Shown here one piece after another: positions 1 through 11,100 of a DNA stretch of 15,898 bases (the stretch's first letter is position 1; the number at the start of each line of letters is the position of its first letter). Origin of the DNA: Phoronis ovalis (lineage: Eukaryota > Phoronida > Phoronidae); assembly GCA_028565635.1 (NCBI GenBank), contig JAOXYB010000006.1:26696-42593 (forward strand), written 5' to 3'. Below the pieces are notes generated by a model. It made no database searches. It saw only the letters and a list, made by a program, of their open reading frames with translations, and was not told the DNA's origin. The position numbers and the translations under genes were made by a program.

Positions 1-239
1 CATATTCCTATTGCCCGCACTTTTTTCATGCTGGAACAGTTATTATTAGCTAAAAAAGGGAATTTCTTTAAAATAAATAATATTGAAAATTATCACGTGA
101 AAGACGATACCAGTGCTGTGTATCCTATAGATAGGATAAACAGCAAAAACATATTTGTGAGTTTCCATTTTAGTGTCCTTAAGAAAATTTTCATCCAAAC
201 TATTTTCTTTTTAATAGTCATGTAAAACTGAGGAAAAAG

Positions 240-400
240 CTTAGAGGAGAGCTTAGAGAAGCCACCAAAGAGGATGAAAATAGCTGGGCTTCCAGGGGCC
301 TAAGGCCACCCCTGGACCCCGGCCATGACAAGGGGGCACATCCCCCTTGGAACCCCCTGCTCGGGCCTCTGCCCTCGCGCGGTAGCAGAGCCACCGCTTA
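240..400. repeat. GC-rich repeat-like segment with three successive hairpins
   Basis: An abrupt GC-rich island in AT-rich DNA. Inverted repeats: CCAGGGG (292-298) with CCCCTGG (309-315), containing an inner GGCC-TAA-GGCC; AAGGGGG (330-336) with CCCCCTT (342-348); GCGGT (379-383) with ACCGC (393-397). Its base composition differs from the flanks, which suggests an inserted dispersed element. It shows no tRNA A/B box and no open protein of recognisable kind. The family is not identified and the borders are approximate. Confidence 0.5.
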
Positions 401-472
401 GATACATGACTGCCAAAGAAATTTTAAATATACTAAATGACTGGTAAATTTTTATTCCTGGCTAAAACCGTG

Positions 473-518
473 GGTGTACTCAATATATGTGAACACATGA
501 ATGGTGTACTCAATATAT
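473..518. repeat. 16-bp direct repeat, period 30
   Basis: GGTGTACTCAATATAT occurs at 473-488 and again at 503-518, without mismatch, separated by 14 bases. A minimal tandem duplication of unknown significance. Confidence 0.8.
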
Positions 519-592
519 CAATCTCTTCTAGAATTGCCCTAGTTTTTAAAGTATAGTTCAAAATTTAAATAAATAAATTTTATCTTTTCCAG

Positions 593-645
593 ATGACTCT
601 GGAAACACAAAAGAGTATGACAATGCAGCATTTGATAGCTTATAA
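593..645 (+). CDS. Probable last coding exon of a convergent plus-strand gene (partial)
   Basis: A good acceptor (aaattttatcttttccag, ending at 592) is followed by a frame reading DSGNTKEYDNAAFDSL and TAA at 643-645. The exon enters in phase 1, with its first two bases AT completing a split codon. The short acidic tail with a YDNxxF-like motif looks like the cytoplasmic C-terminus of a membrane protein such as a transporter or receptor, but I do not recognise the family. The rest of the gene would lie to the left of the window. It would end tail to tail with RBFOX. A chance open stretch behind a cryptic acceptor cannot be excluded at this length. Confidence 0.45.
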
Positions 646-2489
646 AGAATGGCAGAATGGAAGTTGCACAGCATTTTTAAAACAAAAAAAAATACAGTTT
701 AACTATAATATGATGGGACTGAGCTATGTGCGGTATAGCTGCTATTATGAACTTATATGAATTTGATCAGAAAATGTGATTAGCTACCACTGGATATAAA
801 ACTAGGCTTGCCAAATCTGAAAACATGTTTCTTCTAAGTCGACAAGTTGTCAGATCCTCCTTTCATAAAGGGCTGGATTTATTCATACTAATGATATGCG
901 GTAATTAATGGGTATAAATTCAAAAAAAAGGAATTTTATTTTTAAGCAAGACTGCAATTAATTCATGACTATATTCAGATTAATTGTTTTATGTTTTTTT
1001 TATTATGCGCATGAATATATTTTCAGTTTATTCCATTTATTACATAATTACGATAAAATAGATTTTTGTATTTTACCATATCTTTGTGCTAATGTTTGCT
1101 TGTTTGCTATAATAGGCGTGGTAGGCAACGATGGATCACACAGAGAGAAAGGCTTATCTCGGTTGGGCAAAGTTGAATGATGTATTTATTTCGCTCTTGT
1201 TAAATGGAAGGAATATAACAAAAATTTACTATGGTTAAGCCCAGATGTTAATTGACAAGGCATATCAAACACTAACGGATAGATTCATTCAGACTGGGCA
1301 TAGTTGATCCACTTTCCAAGATCACTCAAAATCCAGGCCCATCAGATGGGGGAGGGGTGCATTGGGTACGAATGCACATTTCCCCGCACCTCCCCCTTTG
1401 GAACAGAGATTTTTTTTTACTTTAGCACTTTTTCTGACTTATTCTGGGCGTATTTTTATTACGAGTGGAATGGGCTTTTTTTTGCTTGTCAATTTTTTCT
1501 GGCAGCACGGAGAAGTTTCAGCAACCTTTTTAGATTACCGAACTGATATTTTCTGAAATCGGTAATTCTAAAAACACCACAAACACACACCCGTTTTGAA
1601 ACAGTATCTGACGGGCCCGAAATCTTACCTATCCCATTACACTCAGTTACCTATGCATGACCTTTTTGAATGCACCTTCGAATTGTCCAGCAAACGCTTC
1701 GTTTTCTGGAAATAGGTGCAACCTGAAATGCCCTCTCAGGAAAATATACCGGTCAGTAAATCATTCTGGAGGTAATCTGGGTCAGAATTATAACCGACCT
1801 GCACTTTGACTTGTAATTACCGCGACACATATGAACCTGATCGGGTACAAACTGAAGCTGTGTTACATACATCAACGATATCCAGCCATTTTTGAAGTCC
1901 GCCGCTTTTCTGCGACACCAAAATTTGACCATTTGAATTTATGTACTGGAATCTTGCTGTTGTTGTATATATTTGTATGTGCAGTAGGTAACTTGGGAAT
2001 GAATAGCCCATTGATAATGCTCATTTTCTTTTCACATCGGTTGTTTTGAGGATTTTTGTATGTTCTGCAAAAGTGTGGAGGTTTTACTATTTTCCAATCT
2101 GCCTATTATCATTTTGCATAGCATTTGCTGCTTGAATAACATATTTTTTATAATCTAACTGGAGATATGTAATATTATGCATAAAGTGTAAATAATTTGT
2201 CTCAAACGGGTCTTGCCACATTAACAATCAAAATGCCAGGCTTCGGCATGTTGTTTGCATATCTCACTCGGAGGCTATAAATCGTGTTTTGAAGGCATAG
2301 TTCAGTTCGAGTTTTGAAATACAGCTGTAACTAATCTGTTCATAGTTGTTTTAAGTTTCAATTTACGGTCTTCGCTGGCTAGGATTGGCAATCCCGGCTG
2401 GTCCTTACAGCCAGATAAATTCAGAGTAATGCTTGCTGCTGTGTGAACCATTACATAAGGTAGCTGTGTAATTCCAAAGAGTAGAAGAA
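646..2489. other. Noncoding / repeat-derived DNA between the convergent genes
   Basis: The first part is likely 3' UTR of the plus-strand gene, though no clear AATAAA follows the stop. The segment from about 1300 to 2050 is less AT-rich than its surroundings and includes a palindrome at 1348-1396. Small inverted repeats occur at 2390-2412. Short frames on both strands (60-80 codons) resemble no known protein. It may be a decayed mobile element. Confidence 0.35.
1348..1396. repeat. Interrupted palindrome with nested arms
   Basis: Outer arms GGGGGAGG (1348-1355) and CCTCCCCC (1389-1396) enclose inner arms GTGCATT (1357-1363) and AATGCAC (1371-1377) around a 7-base loop. All pairs are perfect. 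It probably belongs to a dispersed repeat, since the surrounding sequence is unlike the AT-rich background. Confidence 0.65.
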
Positions 2490-2518
2490 TTAAACAAATT
2501 CAGAACTGATTACAACAG

Positions 2519-2524
2519 TTTATT
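2519..2524 (-). terminator. Candidate RBFOX poly(A) signal AATAAA
   Basis: AATAAA on the minus strand. Cleavage would fall at about 2490-2510. The signal overlaps one arm of a near-perfect palindrome (2521-2539, nine-base arms around one base). It is the only canonical hexamer I found between the stop codon and this point. Confidence 0.45.
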
Positions 2525-3198
2525 GCATTAAATGCAATATAGTATAATGTAATAAGAACATTAACATCTGAGATTTACAGTGTAAAATATAATAGCAACA
2601 TATTTAAGGAGCTAATATGTGTAGATATATAGAATGGCAACTTTGGCTACGTAAGAAATACACATTTTCCCACCTCAATTCATTGCACCAATATATGTGT
2701 GTGAGTATGCAACATATGGTATTACACGGGCACCAGGTGTACACGAACTAGAACAAGTTGTGGTGGGATTATGAAACTTAACCAATACTTAATACTGTAT
2801 CACCAAGTACAGATACATTATTACACATAAATATAACTCTAAAATGACTAGGGTAAATTATGAAATAGTTTTATCTTCTTGAAAATAGAAGGTAGATCTA
2901 TATAATACTAAATAGTCGTCTGCAGATTTGTACCAAGCTTTTACCATAGTAATCCTTCTCTTAAATTTTCCTTACTAAGTATGCATGCCTTTCATTTCAG
3001 ATAGTAGTCATGCTGTTGGCATGCATATGACACTCCATGTTGCCGCTTCTACTAGCAAGGTTTTAGTTTCCTTTACAGAACTTTGGTTTTAAAAAGAACA
3101 AGGATATTCAAAATTGAAACTATAAACAATAAGTGAATATTATGCAACAATATAGAACCTGCTAACATATGAAATATAAATAAGCCAACATCTACCTA

Positions 3199-3206
3199 TA
3201 TATACA
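3199..3206 (-). promoter_or_regulatory. Pumilio-type element UGUAUAUA in the 3' UTR
   Basis: The minus strand reads TGTATATA, a perfect fit to the PUF consensus UGUANAUA, inside the inferred 3' UTR. Repression of Rbfox1 mRNA by Pumilio is known in Drosophila ovary, so this is a plausible conserved control site. A single 8-mer in AT-rich DNA can also occur by chance. Confidence 0.35.
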
Positions 3207-3629
3207 AGTGGTGCAAAATAGTAATAAAATTTCAAGTGCTTATCTGTTGCATTCCTCTGCAAAATGTATCTAACACTAGTAGTGTATCCTATTCCTAACT
3301 TTGGTGGACTCTTTACTTAATCCTTTAAATATACCTGAATCAACGGAACATGATAATATTGCACAATTTTTCAGTTCTACAGAAGCAAGCAATGCACAGG
3401 AAATGTACAATGACTAGAATAAGTACACTGCTATCCCATGTACTTTGTGGTTCAAATAATATCATGCCTGGATTCTGAGATGAATACCAACTGTCTATCA
3501 ATATTAGACAGTGGTTCAGGCTACAAGTGGTTGCCTCTAATTTCATAAACTTATTTATAAAATAGGTGCTATAAATGTTGCATGTGGATGCGTAGATGTA
3601 CATGTGTAGCACATATACATTCTTTGTAA

Positions 3630-3668
3630 TGTAATAATAATAATCTGTATAAAGAATAATAATAATAA
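3630..3668. repeat. AAT/ATT microsatellite, two blocks
   Basis: (TAA)n-type tracts at about 3630-3643 and 3654-3668 on the plus strand, read as TTATTATT in the RBFOX 3' UTR. Simple repeat; an AU-rich stability role is possible but not shown. Confidence 0.75.
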
Positions 3669-5147
3669 ACTCGAACATGAGTGATTTAGCTAGACTTGTC
3701 ATACATTGCACGACGAACATCTGTAGAAACACTACCATTGCATAGGAGCTTAAAATCGTACAGATTGTGTAGAAACATCGTAAATACAACTTGCAAGTTT
3801 TAACAATAATTTCTTCTCTGCAATATAATCCAATGACGAAATAGAGGTGAGAAACATTTTCATTTACAAAACTTTCAGAATACATTTTTTTAGTAATACT
3901 ACTGCAATCAAGAGAACTAGAATCCAGTAACATTACAATGCATCTATAGAATGATTTGACGAGGATGAGAAAGTTGAACAAATGGTTTGTTGGACTAAGC
4001 ATCTACATAATGGTAGCAACCTACTGAACAGCACCGATTGAGGTTATGTTTCCTTCTATATATGTAAGCAAGTGCTACAAAAGTCCAGCTAATAAAATGT
4101 ATGAATGCAAGATTGCGTATGTTAACTACCATGTCTCATCCAAATGATTTACTTTTTCACAGAAAAATGTACGGATGGACAATACCCAGATACTGTAGGT
4201 ATCTAGGTTCTAGAGAAATCCCTAGGCACGGATCTGTATTAGTTTACATGAATAATTTGTTTGAAATGAGTACAGTTTAGGTTGTACAACCCCACAGTTA
4301 AGCAAGGAGGATCATAAATTTTAAATGGAAAGGATTATTTACTATTTAGAGAAACCCAGTTGCATTCATACAAAGATATTAATACAAACTATGCTTTCTA
4401 GAATACGTTTATGCTCCAGCGAGTAATTTGCACTGGTTCAAGTTAAATTATAACATAATTAAATAATAATACGTATGATTTTTTCAATAATTTGATTATA
4501 AGCACCTTAATTCATAGTCATGATTCTGCTAGCTGGAGCATGTGTTTACAATATATCTGTGGCAATTAACATGCTATTAAACATTTCACAAGTTTCCAAA
4601 CAGCCGCAAGTAGAACCTTACCTTTCAACTCATTTAACTTGTTCAAGTCCATATTTATGATCTTAAATTACCAAAAATACCCTCCACGCCTTTGTGCAAG
4701 TCAAAAATGAACCAACCCACTGTCAAGACTTAACAGCAGTGACACAATCAAAATGTGTTGAGTACGTCAAGTACAGAATAAATAAAGTACAAATAAATTT
4801 TTTGTTTGTTCTGGATCCAACAAATTTAACTATCAACTTTTACTAAGTGTCCAAATAGTTTATCGCTTACCTGTCCTCTTCTGATTACACTAAACTTAAA
4901 CAGTAAAGTCCTTGTGAAATGTTTAACAACACAAACTCTGACCTAATAACCAGCTGATGAAGCCTTTTTCAGATACAACAAATAATGTTAACAAAGTTTT
5001 GAGCACGTACAAGGAAGAACGTCTTTCTGACTGTTTAGCCATTCTGGTATTACTATACTCAAAAATATAACAAAACAGATCTATAGTGGCGAGTATTTTG
5101 GGGCAAGTAAAACAATGAGGAAGTCTTCATCACAGGAGGTCTCAACT

Positions 5148-5192
5148 CTAGTAAGGTGTGAACCGCTGATAAGCTCCTCTGTAAACTGCTGC
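5148..5192 (-). CDS. RBFOX: RBFOX exon K: C-terminus [14 protein letters not shown] and stop
   Basis: The terminal coding part is 45 nt including TAG at 5150-5148. The acceptor is ttacgttttccag. [14 protein letters not shown] matches the SIYRGGYNRFAPY end of vertebrate RBFOX1/2. The basic residues followed by PY act there as a nuclear import signal. The ending predicts the nuclear isoform. No alternative terminal exon for a cytoplasmic form was recognised. Confidence 0.95.
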   Translation of the reverse strand, partial: AAVYRGAYQRFTPY

Positions 5193-8100
5193 CTGGAAAA
5201 CGTAAAACAGTTAGAATGAACTTTGTATTTCAGTGTTAGATTTTTGTTTGGACAGTTGGGTGACTAAACTATCTCCCTTTTACAATACCGTCTTCTTCCC
5301 TAGATATCACTAGCTACCCAGGCATTCGTGGCTTTCCAAGTAGTGCAACATGCCTACTGATGCTATAGTGAAGCAACCAAATCTCTCGCGATAGGTTTAT
5401 AGATTCTGAAATTCCCTCATTGCATTGGCACATTTATTTGTCCTTGGTTAGGTCAAGTAGTTAACATTGTAAACTTACCCCATATCCTGCTACTGGTCCA
5501 ATCCCTCCTGCAAGATATGGATCTGTTGTATACTCTCTACCAGGAGCGTAACTGAAATACAAACCATCATGTAATTTTCATGGCAAAATTTCAACCAAAT
5601 AAGGTATTTAAATTACAGTGCAACCTTCTTGCAGACTGAAATAAATATACCACGATTACTATATCAGCAGCTGATGCCTGAAGTTTACAAAGCATTGTTG
5701 GAAACACTAATAGCAAATTAAATTTACTAAGCTCTTAACTATTGCTCTACATATTTTACAATGCAGCAGCCCCCTATACATGCATGCTATTGTGAAATGT
5801 TCTTCTTGCCAATAAGCTCAGTAGCATTAGCTTAGTGAGCCAAATACCGTAAAATACAACCAATCAAACTCACACATTACTACTATGTGATCTAAACCAA
5901 CTTTTGGTCCAGTATATTCAAAGATGTAGACCTACTTAAGGCTAGTCGTCCTGTAGATTTGCATATACTGCTGCACACATTAACAAATATGTAAATGGTT
6001 TGGAGAAGGCAACTGATTAGACAAAAGTTGACAGCATAGCTGTAAAATATTAAAGACATTTGAAAAATTTTGGGGATCCATTATGACACTCACCATAAAA
6101 TGTTTGGCTGGCCGGCTGTGGTTGTCTGTGGGAGACTGGAAGAAAATACAATCATAAATCAATCCAGTATCCCTAAAATTACTCTCTATTACATTGGTAA
6201 CGGTAATTCGCTTCACGCTACCGACAATAAAGCAATTCAATAATCATAGTGTTACAAATCTACTGTGTTGTCTGCATTTAACACGAGCAATGCTACTACT
6301 ATATATGTTCTTACAGAAGCCAGTAAGCAACTATACAGAGCAGAAAGCACAATCTTAATTCTTTTTAAATAGTTCTTAAATTAGTTGTTATGTAACAAAT
6401 AACAAACAAGATATTATTTTGTTACAACTCTCAAAATAAAGTATTTATAGTAGATAGCCACATCATACAATGATAGCGGATTCGTTGCACATGCATATAT
6501 ATATACATTCACAAAACAAGCAAAATTTCCGTCAAGGGAAGATAAATTGAAGCATATAATTTCTATGATCAAATTCAATGAAAGTCTCAATATCAATAAA
6601 AAAAGTGGGAAGCAGGCAGCTGTCTTCAGCAATAAATTTATACAAAGTATCCATTATTTATCAACAAAGACATCATTTTCACAGCACTATCTTATGTTCC
6701 CAAAACTTTGGTTTCTTTGTAGTAGCAAAATTTGTTAATCAAATGGTTTGAAGTAATCTATGATTCATGGGACACAAAACAGTATGGCTATTTGACATGC
6801 AACCTATACCACTAGCAACACTATACATATAACTTTTTGTATAAACTATTTATTCTTTTGATCTGACATTCTACATTTGCAGTACTCACAAAGCTTAATC
6901 ATAGGATACAGCAAAGCATATGCTACATCCTAGATACATTCCACTTACCCAGTTAGTGCAAGTGACCCAGCCGAAACCGGAACTGGAGACAATCTAACAA
7001 AGAATGAACTACTTTTAAACAACTACACAAGCCCAAGCAGTTAGTGATGGTAAAAATTAGAACTTCAACAACATCATATTACGAGACTTCCTGTTGATAC
7101 TATGAAATACACAATTTAATTTAACAGCAGAAAGTAAAGCAAATAATGCATGACTATAAAAAGTGAAATGTATCATTTGGTCTCAACAGCAAGTCTAAAA
7201 TTTCTGGTACAAGGGGTGTCCTAGGTGTTTTCAATGAAAAACACCTTTATTTATCACCTTGTAATTTCAGAGAAAACAATGTATAATATCATAGGTTTTT
7301 TTAGAGACTGATCCAGCGCATGATGCCAGAGTAATTATTTTAGAAGACATTACATTCAGCCAAAGACTAACTTGCCATCTAGCTCCATCATTGATTTAAA
7401 CCTATCTGACTATTACACATCAATATCATGTTAAAAGAAACAATGCACTCAAAGTCAGTTAAATTTTATTAGTTCATCCATCCACTCACCAATAACAGAC
7501 CAACTTTTATTTAAGCAAATGGACAAACTCTTTTAAAGGAACAGGCTGCAATGCACGGATGATCAGTTTAACACAAGTAAAGCATGCAATGAACAAAGGA
7601 AGTCAAATGCAACATAAACAAAGCTATAGTAAACTTACCCTGCTAGGGCATATGTTGCTGCTGCAGATGCAACTGTAGGAACTGCATATCTAGGTGCACC
7701 AGCGGCATATGCTGTTGCTGCATATGGCTGTAATTATACAAAATTATTACGTTAGGTAATAAGAAAAGAATTATCAAATGCTGCAGGTGCAAATGCAACC
7801 AATTAATGGTGTATGCAGTGATGACAGAAAACATACCAGCTTTCCTTACACACAGCTAACAACCTATGAAAACACAGCAGATCTCTATTTGCACAGTTAA
7901 GAATGAAATATTATCGAATAGTGGAGATGAAAATGTGCATAATATGCTGTGATGATAATAGAAAATGCAGGAGCAAAATAACATAAAACATTATTATTCA
8001 AACAGCCAACTCTTCAAGTAGTCATTCATAGGGACCTCCGATATTAAAACTATTGATTATGTTTTGAATACAATTTTCATGTTTCTGTATTTTAGAAATT

Positions 8101-11100
8101 AGTTGCATCCATTGAAAAAGTAAACAGTAGTAATTCACCAGTAAATTCAGCTGGAATTCATCGTGCATATTTAGCAATGGTACAATGAAAAGTTATACAA
8201 GGCTAGACAGAAAAGTGTAGAATTTTAAAAGTCAAGATTCAGTGTTCCACATCTATCTGCCAAAAGTAGTAACCAACCTTTACCTGAAGTCTGTCAGCTG
8301 CACCAGCATATGTGGCAGCTAAAAATGGGTCTTGATACATTCCCCTGAAATTGTACAAAACTATTTTAGAACTATATCCAGATCAAATCTACATGGAAAG
8401 TTTTTACTATTAAGTGCATCAGTTTAGTTAAACTCTCATTAAGTAGCATCATCTAATAAGCAGCAATATATTTACTTATGATGCTTTTAAGCAGCACAGA
8501 AGAGCCCAAATGTTCTTTAGAACAAGATTCCTTGGAGTTTTTCATTTTATTAACTTACGCTGCATATGGCAAGTTAGTGGCAGTTGCTGCAATAGGAGAT
8601 TGGTGTCGTAATGCGGCTGCTGCGGCCATGGCAGCTTGAGCTGTGTAGACTCCTCGCACGGCTGCAGCGCGTGCTCCACCTCGGGCTGTGAATGCTACCC
8701 CTCTTAAGGCAGCAGCTAAAAGAAATGCAAGTTGCCTTGTAGGATCTTAGTAGGTTGCAATTTATAATGGGTAGGCAAAGTTCCATGACAAGATGCACAA
8801 ATTCTGCTGATTTAAATTTTACAAAGTGTAGTAATTTGTAACCAGGCAAATAGCATGCAATTTTAAAAATTGATCAGAAATCTAAATGGATATTAAATAT
8901 AGCAAAATGTCAAAAACATTGAAATAATTTGTGCACTTATTCTGTCTTCAAGTAAGATTATTGCACAAATGTATTTTTCAAAGAATTAACCAAAGTTTCT
9001 AAAGCAGGGATAAAATACTGAAGTGAAGCACAAATTACATTCTGCGAAATACAAAATCTTAAGACATTTTGTTTCTACAAGATAACCATGCAAATTGTAC
9101 ACGTTTACACGATATATACAGGTCTTATTTTCATATTCATTCGAGCTGTTTTGACTTGCATTTACCATTAAGCCAAACAACAGCAACTATACTGGAGAGA
9201 TGCAATATCAATAGAGGTAGTACCTAACACAACCAAGTCAAATACAAGTCAAAACAAAAATACTGAGAAACAGTTTAATGACTTCTGCTACCTTTGACAC
9301 TTTTTCCATATACTTCTGGCTCTTTTTGTTTCTTTCAAACATTTTGAGGGGCAGGTTTTTTTTAAGTTGTACTGCAGTTTAGCAACTTCAAGAAAGGGCA
9401 AATATATACCAGAAGTGTTGCTTAGAGCAACACTTCACAAATCTTTGCAAACAACCAATAGAAACCGGAAAAATTTGAATCCTACTATTGCAAAACGCGA
9501 ATTATTCTGCAACTGTATACTCACATTTAAATTGGGTTTAAAGTATGATTTAAAATAGGTGATGACAGTACAAATAGAGAATATTCAGAAGTCTGTGTAT
9601 GGCAAAACTTTCAGGAAATTTAGAAACTGTATATTTTAGTACATGCACATGTACATCTTCAAATGCTTCTAAAAAAGATTTATTGCAATGTATATTAGCT
9701 ATAGATAGGTTTTACCACATGTTAAAATTGTATCTCAATGGTTGACATTGCCCCACAGGTATGCACTCACCATTAGGTATAACTGGAGCTGCTATCGGAT
9801 TCTTTTTAGTCATGACACGTGCAGTAGCATTGTTCACCTATATGCAGATCAAAGCAGGTTAGAACAAGAAAGTCACCCCAAGGTCTCATGGCACCTTCAC
9901 AAATATTGTGGCTTGAAGAGTTCATGAAGGTGACCACAAGACTTGAGGCGAATGACAACATCTTACAACAGTTCATACACCAGCATGCTAACTTAGTATT
10001 GTGTACATCGGTCACATACAGCATTGAGGCAGTCAATTAAAAGAAAATCAATACCTCTCATGTCCACAAAATTTGAATCAATTCATGGCATAGGGGCAGA
10101 TAGAGTTGAATTAAGAACATGTTTGAATTTAATTACATTACACCTGCTTCAAAGCTGCTGACCGGAAACTAGACATGGCTTTGTAGAAGGTCAAAATATT
10201 TTTTTTAAGACACTTGTAAACTAGATCCCTGAATATGTACCAAGAAACAATAATTTCATGATGTTTTCAGAATACTGAAAGCCATATATAGCTACTTGAT
10301 TGTACACATACAAGTAATCTGTCTAATTAGCTAAGCATATATGTACTCTGATCACATTTGTCATAATGCTGCATTTTGGTAATATAATAAATTATATAAC
10401 TATGAAAACACTCAGTACTGTCAAAATTTGACAAATGTGCTCATTTACATTTTAAATCCACTTTTTGTTGTTAAGACTATATCCAAAAATAAATAAACTG
10501 TCAAATTTCTTGTGTGCTGCTTTTTAGTACATATCTAACTCTGATGTACTGGCAGCCATTTTTATCTGAAGTAAATAATAAAAACAAGCTAAAAGTGGAT
10601 TGTGAACTGCTATTCACAATTTTCTGAGTAAAAGCCTGTTCGCAGAAGGCCAAACAGCAAACTTTGAAATAGTGGTTCCAGAGGTTCATATTAAACAAAA
10701 GAAAACTCCACAATTCTTATCATTGTTATCAATAGAACCAACCTTTTTCCCTACTCTTAAATAGAACTTAAATAGCAGTATGGTTTACTGACAGAAAGTT
10801 TACAATACAGATGGATTTATGCAAGTATACTAAGTAAATATTCGTATAATTTTCATTTTCTATTGCAGATTACTAGCATTTTTAAACAATCTCTAAACAA
10901 TTAAACAATTAAAAATAACAATGTGAAATATTTAGTGATGTGAACAGCAGTTCTTTTTTTTCCAAAGCAATATAAAGCACTAACAACTATTCAATGAAGA
11001 GCCAGGATTAAAATATGACACTTCTTAATAGCCCCAGAAACTAAAAAAACATTAACAACATTTTTGAAGATAACATGACATGTTAATGCCCCAAATACAA

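Larger units (their letters stand above)
1..592. other. Noncoding, probably last intron of the plus-strand gene; contains repeats
   Basis: Upstream of the inferred acceptor at 591-592 there is no convincing exon. A 65-codon frame at 28-225 shows no family signature. The stretch carries the GC-rich repeat at about 240-400 and a direct repeat at 473-518. Confidence 0.4.
2490..5147 (-). other. RBFOX: Inferred long 3' UTR of RBFOX
   Basis: After the TAG, the first AATAAA on the minus strand that I find is at 2524-2519, which would give a 3' UTR of about 2.6 kb. Long 3' UTRs are usual for RBFOX genes. It contains a TGTATATA Pumilio-type element (3206-3199, minus), TTA-type microsatellites (sense strand, about 3630-3668) and one sense TGCATG (3025-3020). 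An open frame of 220 codons also lies inside (4002-3340, minus). The extent is inferred; internal noncanonical poly(A) sites or a UTR intron are possible. Confidence 0.55.
6136..8283 (-). other. RBFOX: Introns F-G, G-H and H-I (556, 645, 813 nt)
   Basis: The introns run 8283-7728, 7638-6994 and 6948-6136, interrupted by exons G and H. All are AT-rich and start with gtaaa or gtaag donors. They hold sense TGCATG at 7583, 6796 and 6490. Nothing else is recognisable. Confidence 0.75.
5779..9647 (-). promoter_or_regulatory. Other intronic sense TGCATG sites
   Basis: Further sense TGCATG at 5784-5779 (I-J intron), 6495-6490 and 6801-6796 (H-I intron, the latter about 148 nt downstream of exon H), 8859-8854 and 9092-9087 (D-E intron, upstream of E), and 9647-9642 (124 nt downstream of D). 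Together with the sites listed separately this makes 12 sense copies in the coding span. Confidence 0.4.

Noticed and set aside
28-225. 65-codon plus-strand frame
   Set aside because: No family features; Phe/Ile/Lys-rich as expected for AT-rich noncoding DNA.
240-400. tRNA or tRNA-derived SINE
   Set aside because: The three hairpins do not form a cloverleaf and no A or B box is visible.
1304-1556. 80- and 64-codon plus-strand frames as genes
   Set aside because: They overlap the palindrome at 1348-1396 and are rich in Phe from T runs; no homology is recognised.
1817-2049. Opposed short frames as transposon remnants
   Set aside because: No transposase, reverse transcriptase or integrase motif can be seen in either strand.
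6949-6982. Alternative acceptor for exon H (ctccag, 11 nt downstream)
   Set aside because: It shifts the frame and gives a TAG at the start of exon J, so the upstream ttag acceptor is preferred.
8574-8849. 91-codon minus frame across exon E in another frame
   Set aside because: It is a shadow of exon E (the real frame is fixed by AALRGV and by phase continuity) plus intron sequence.
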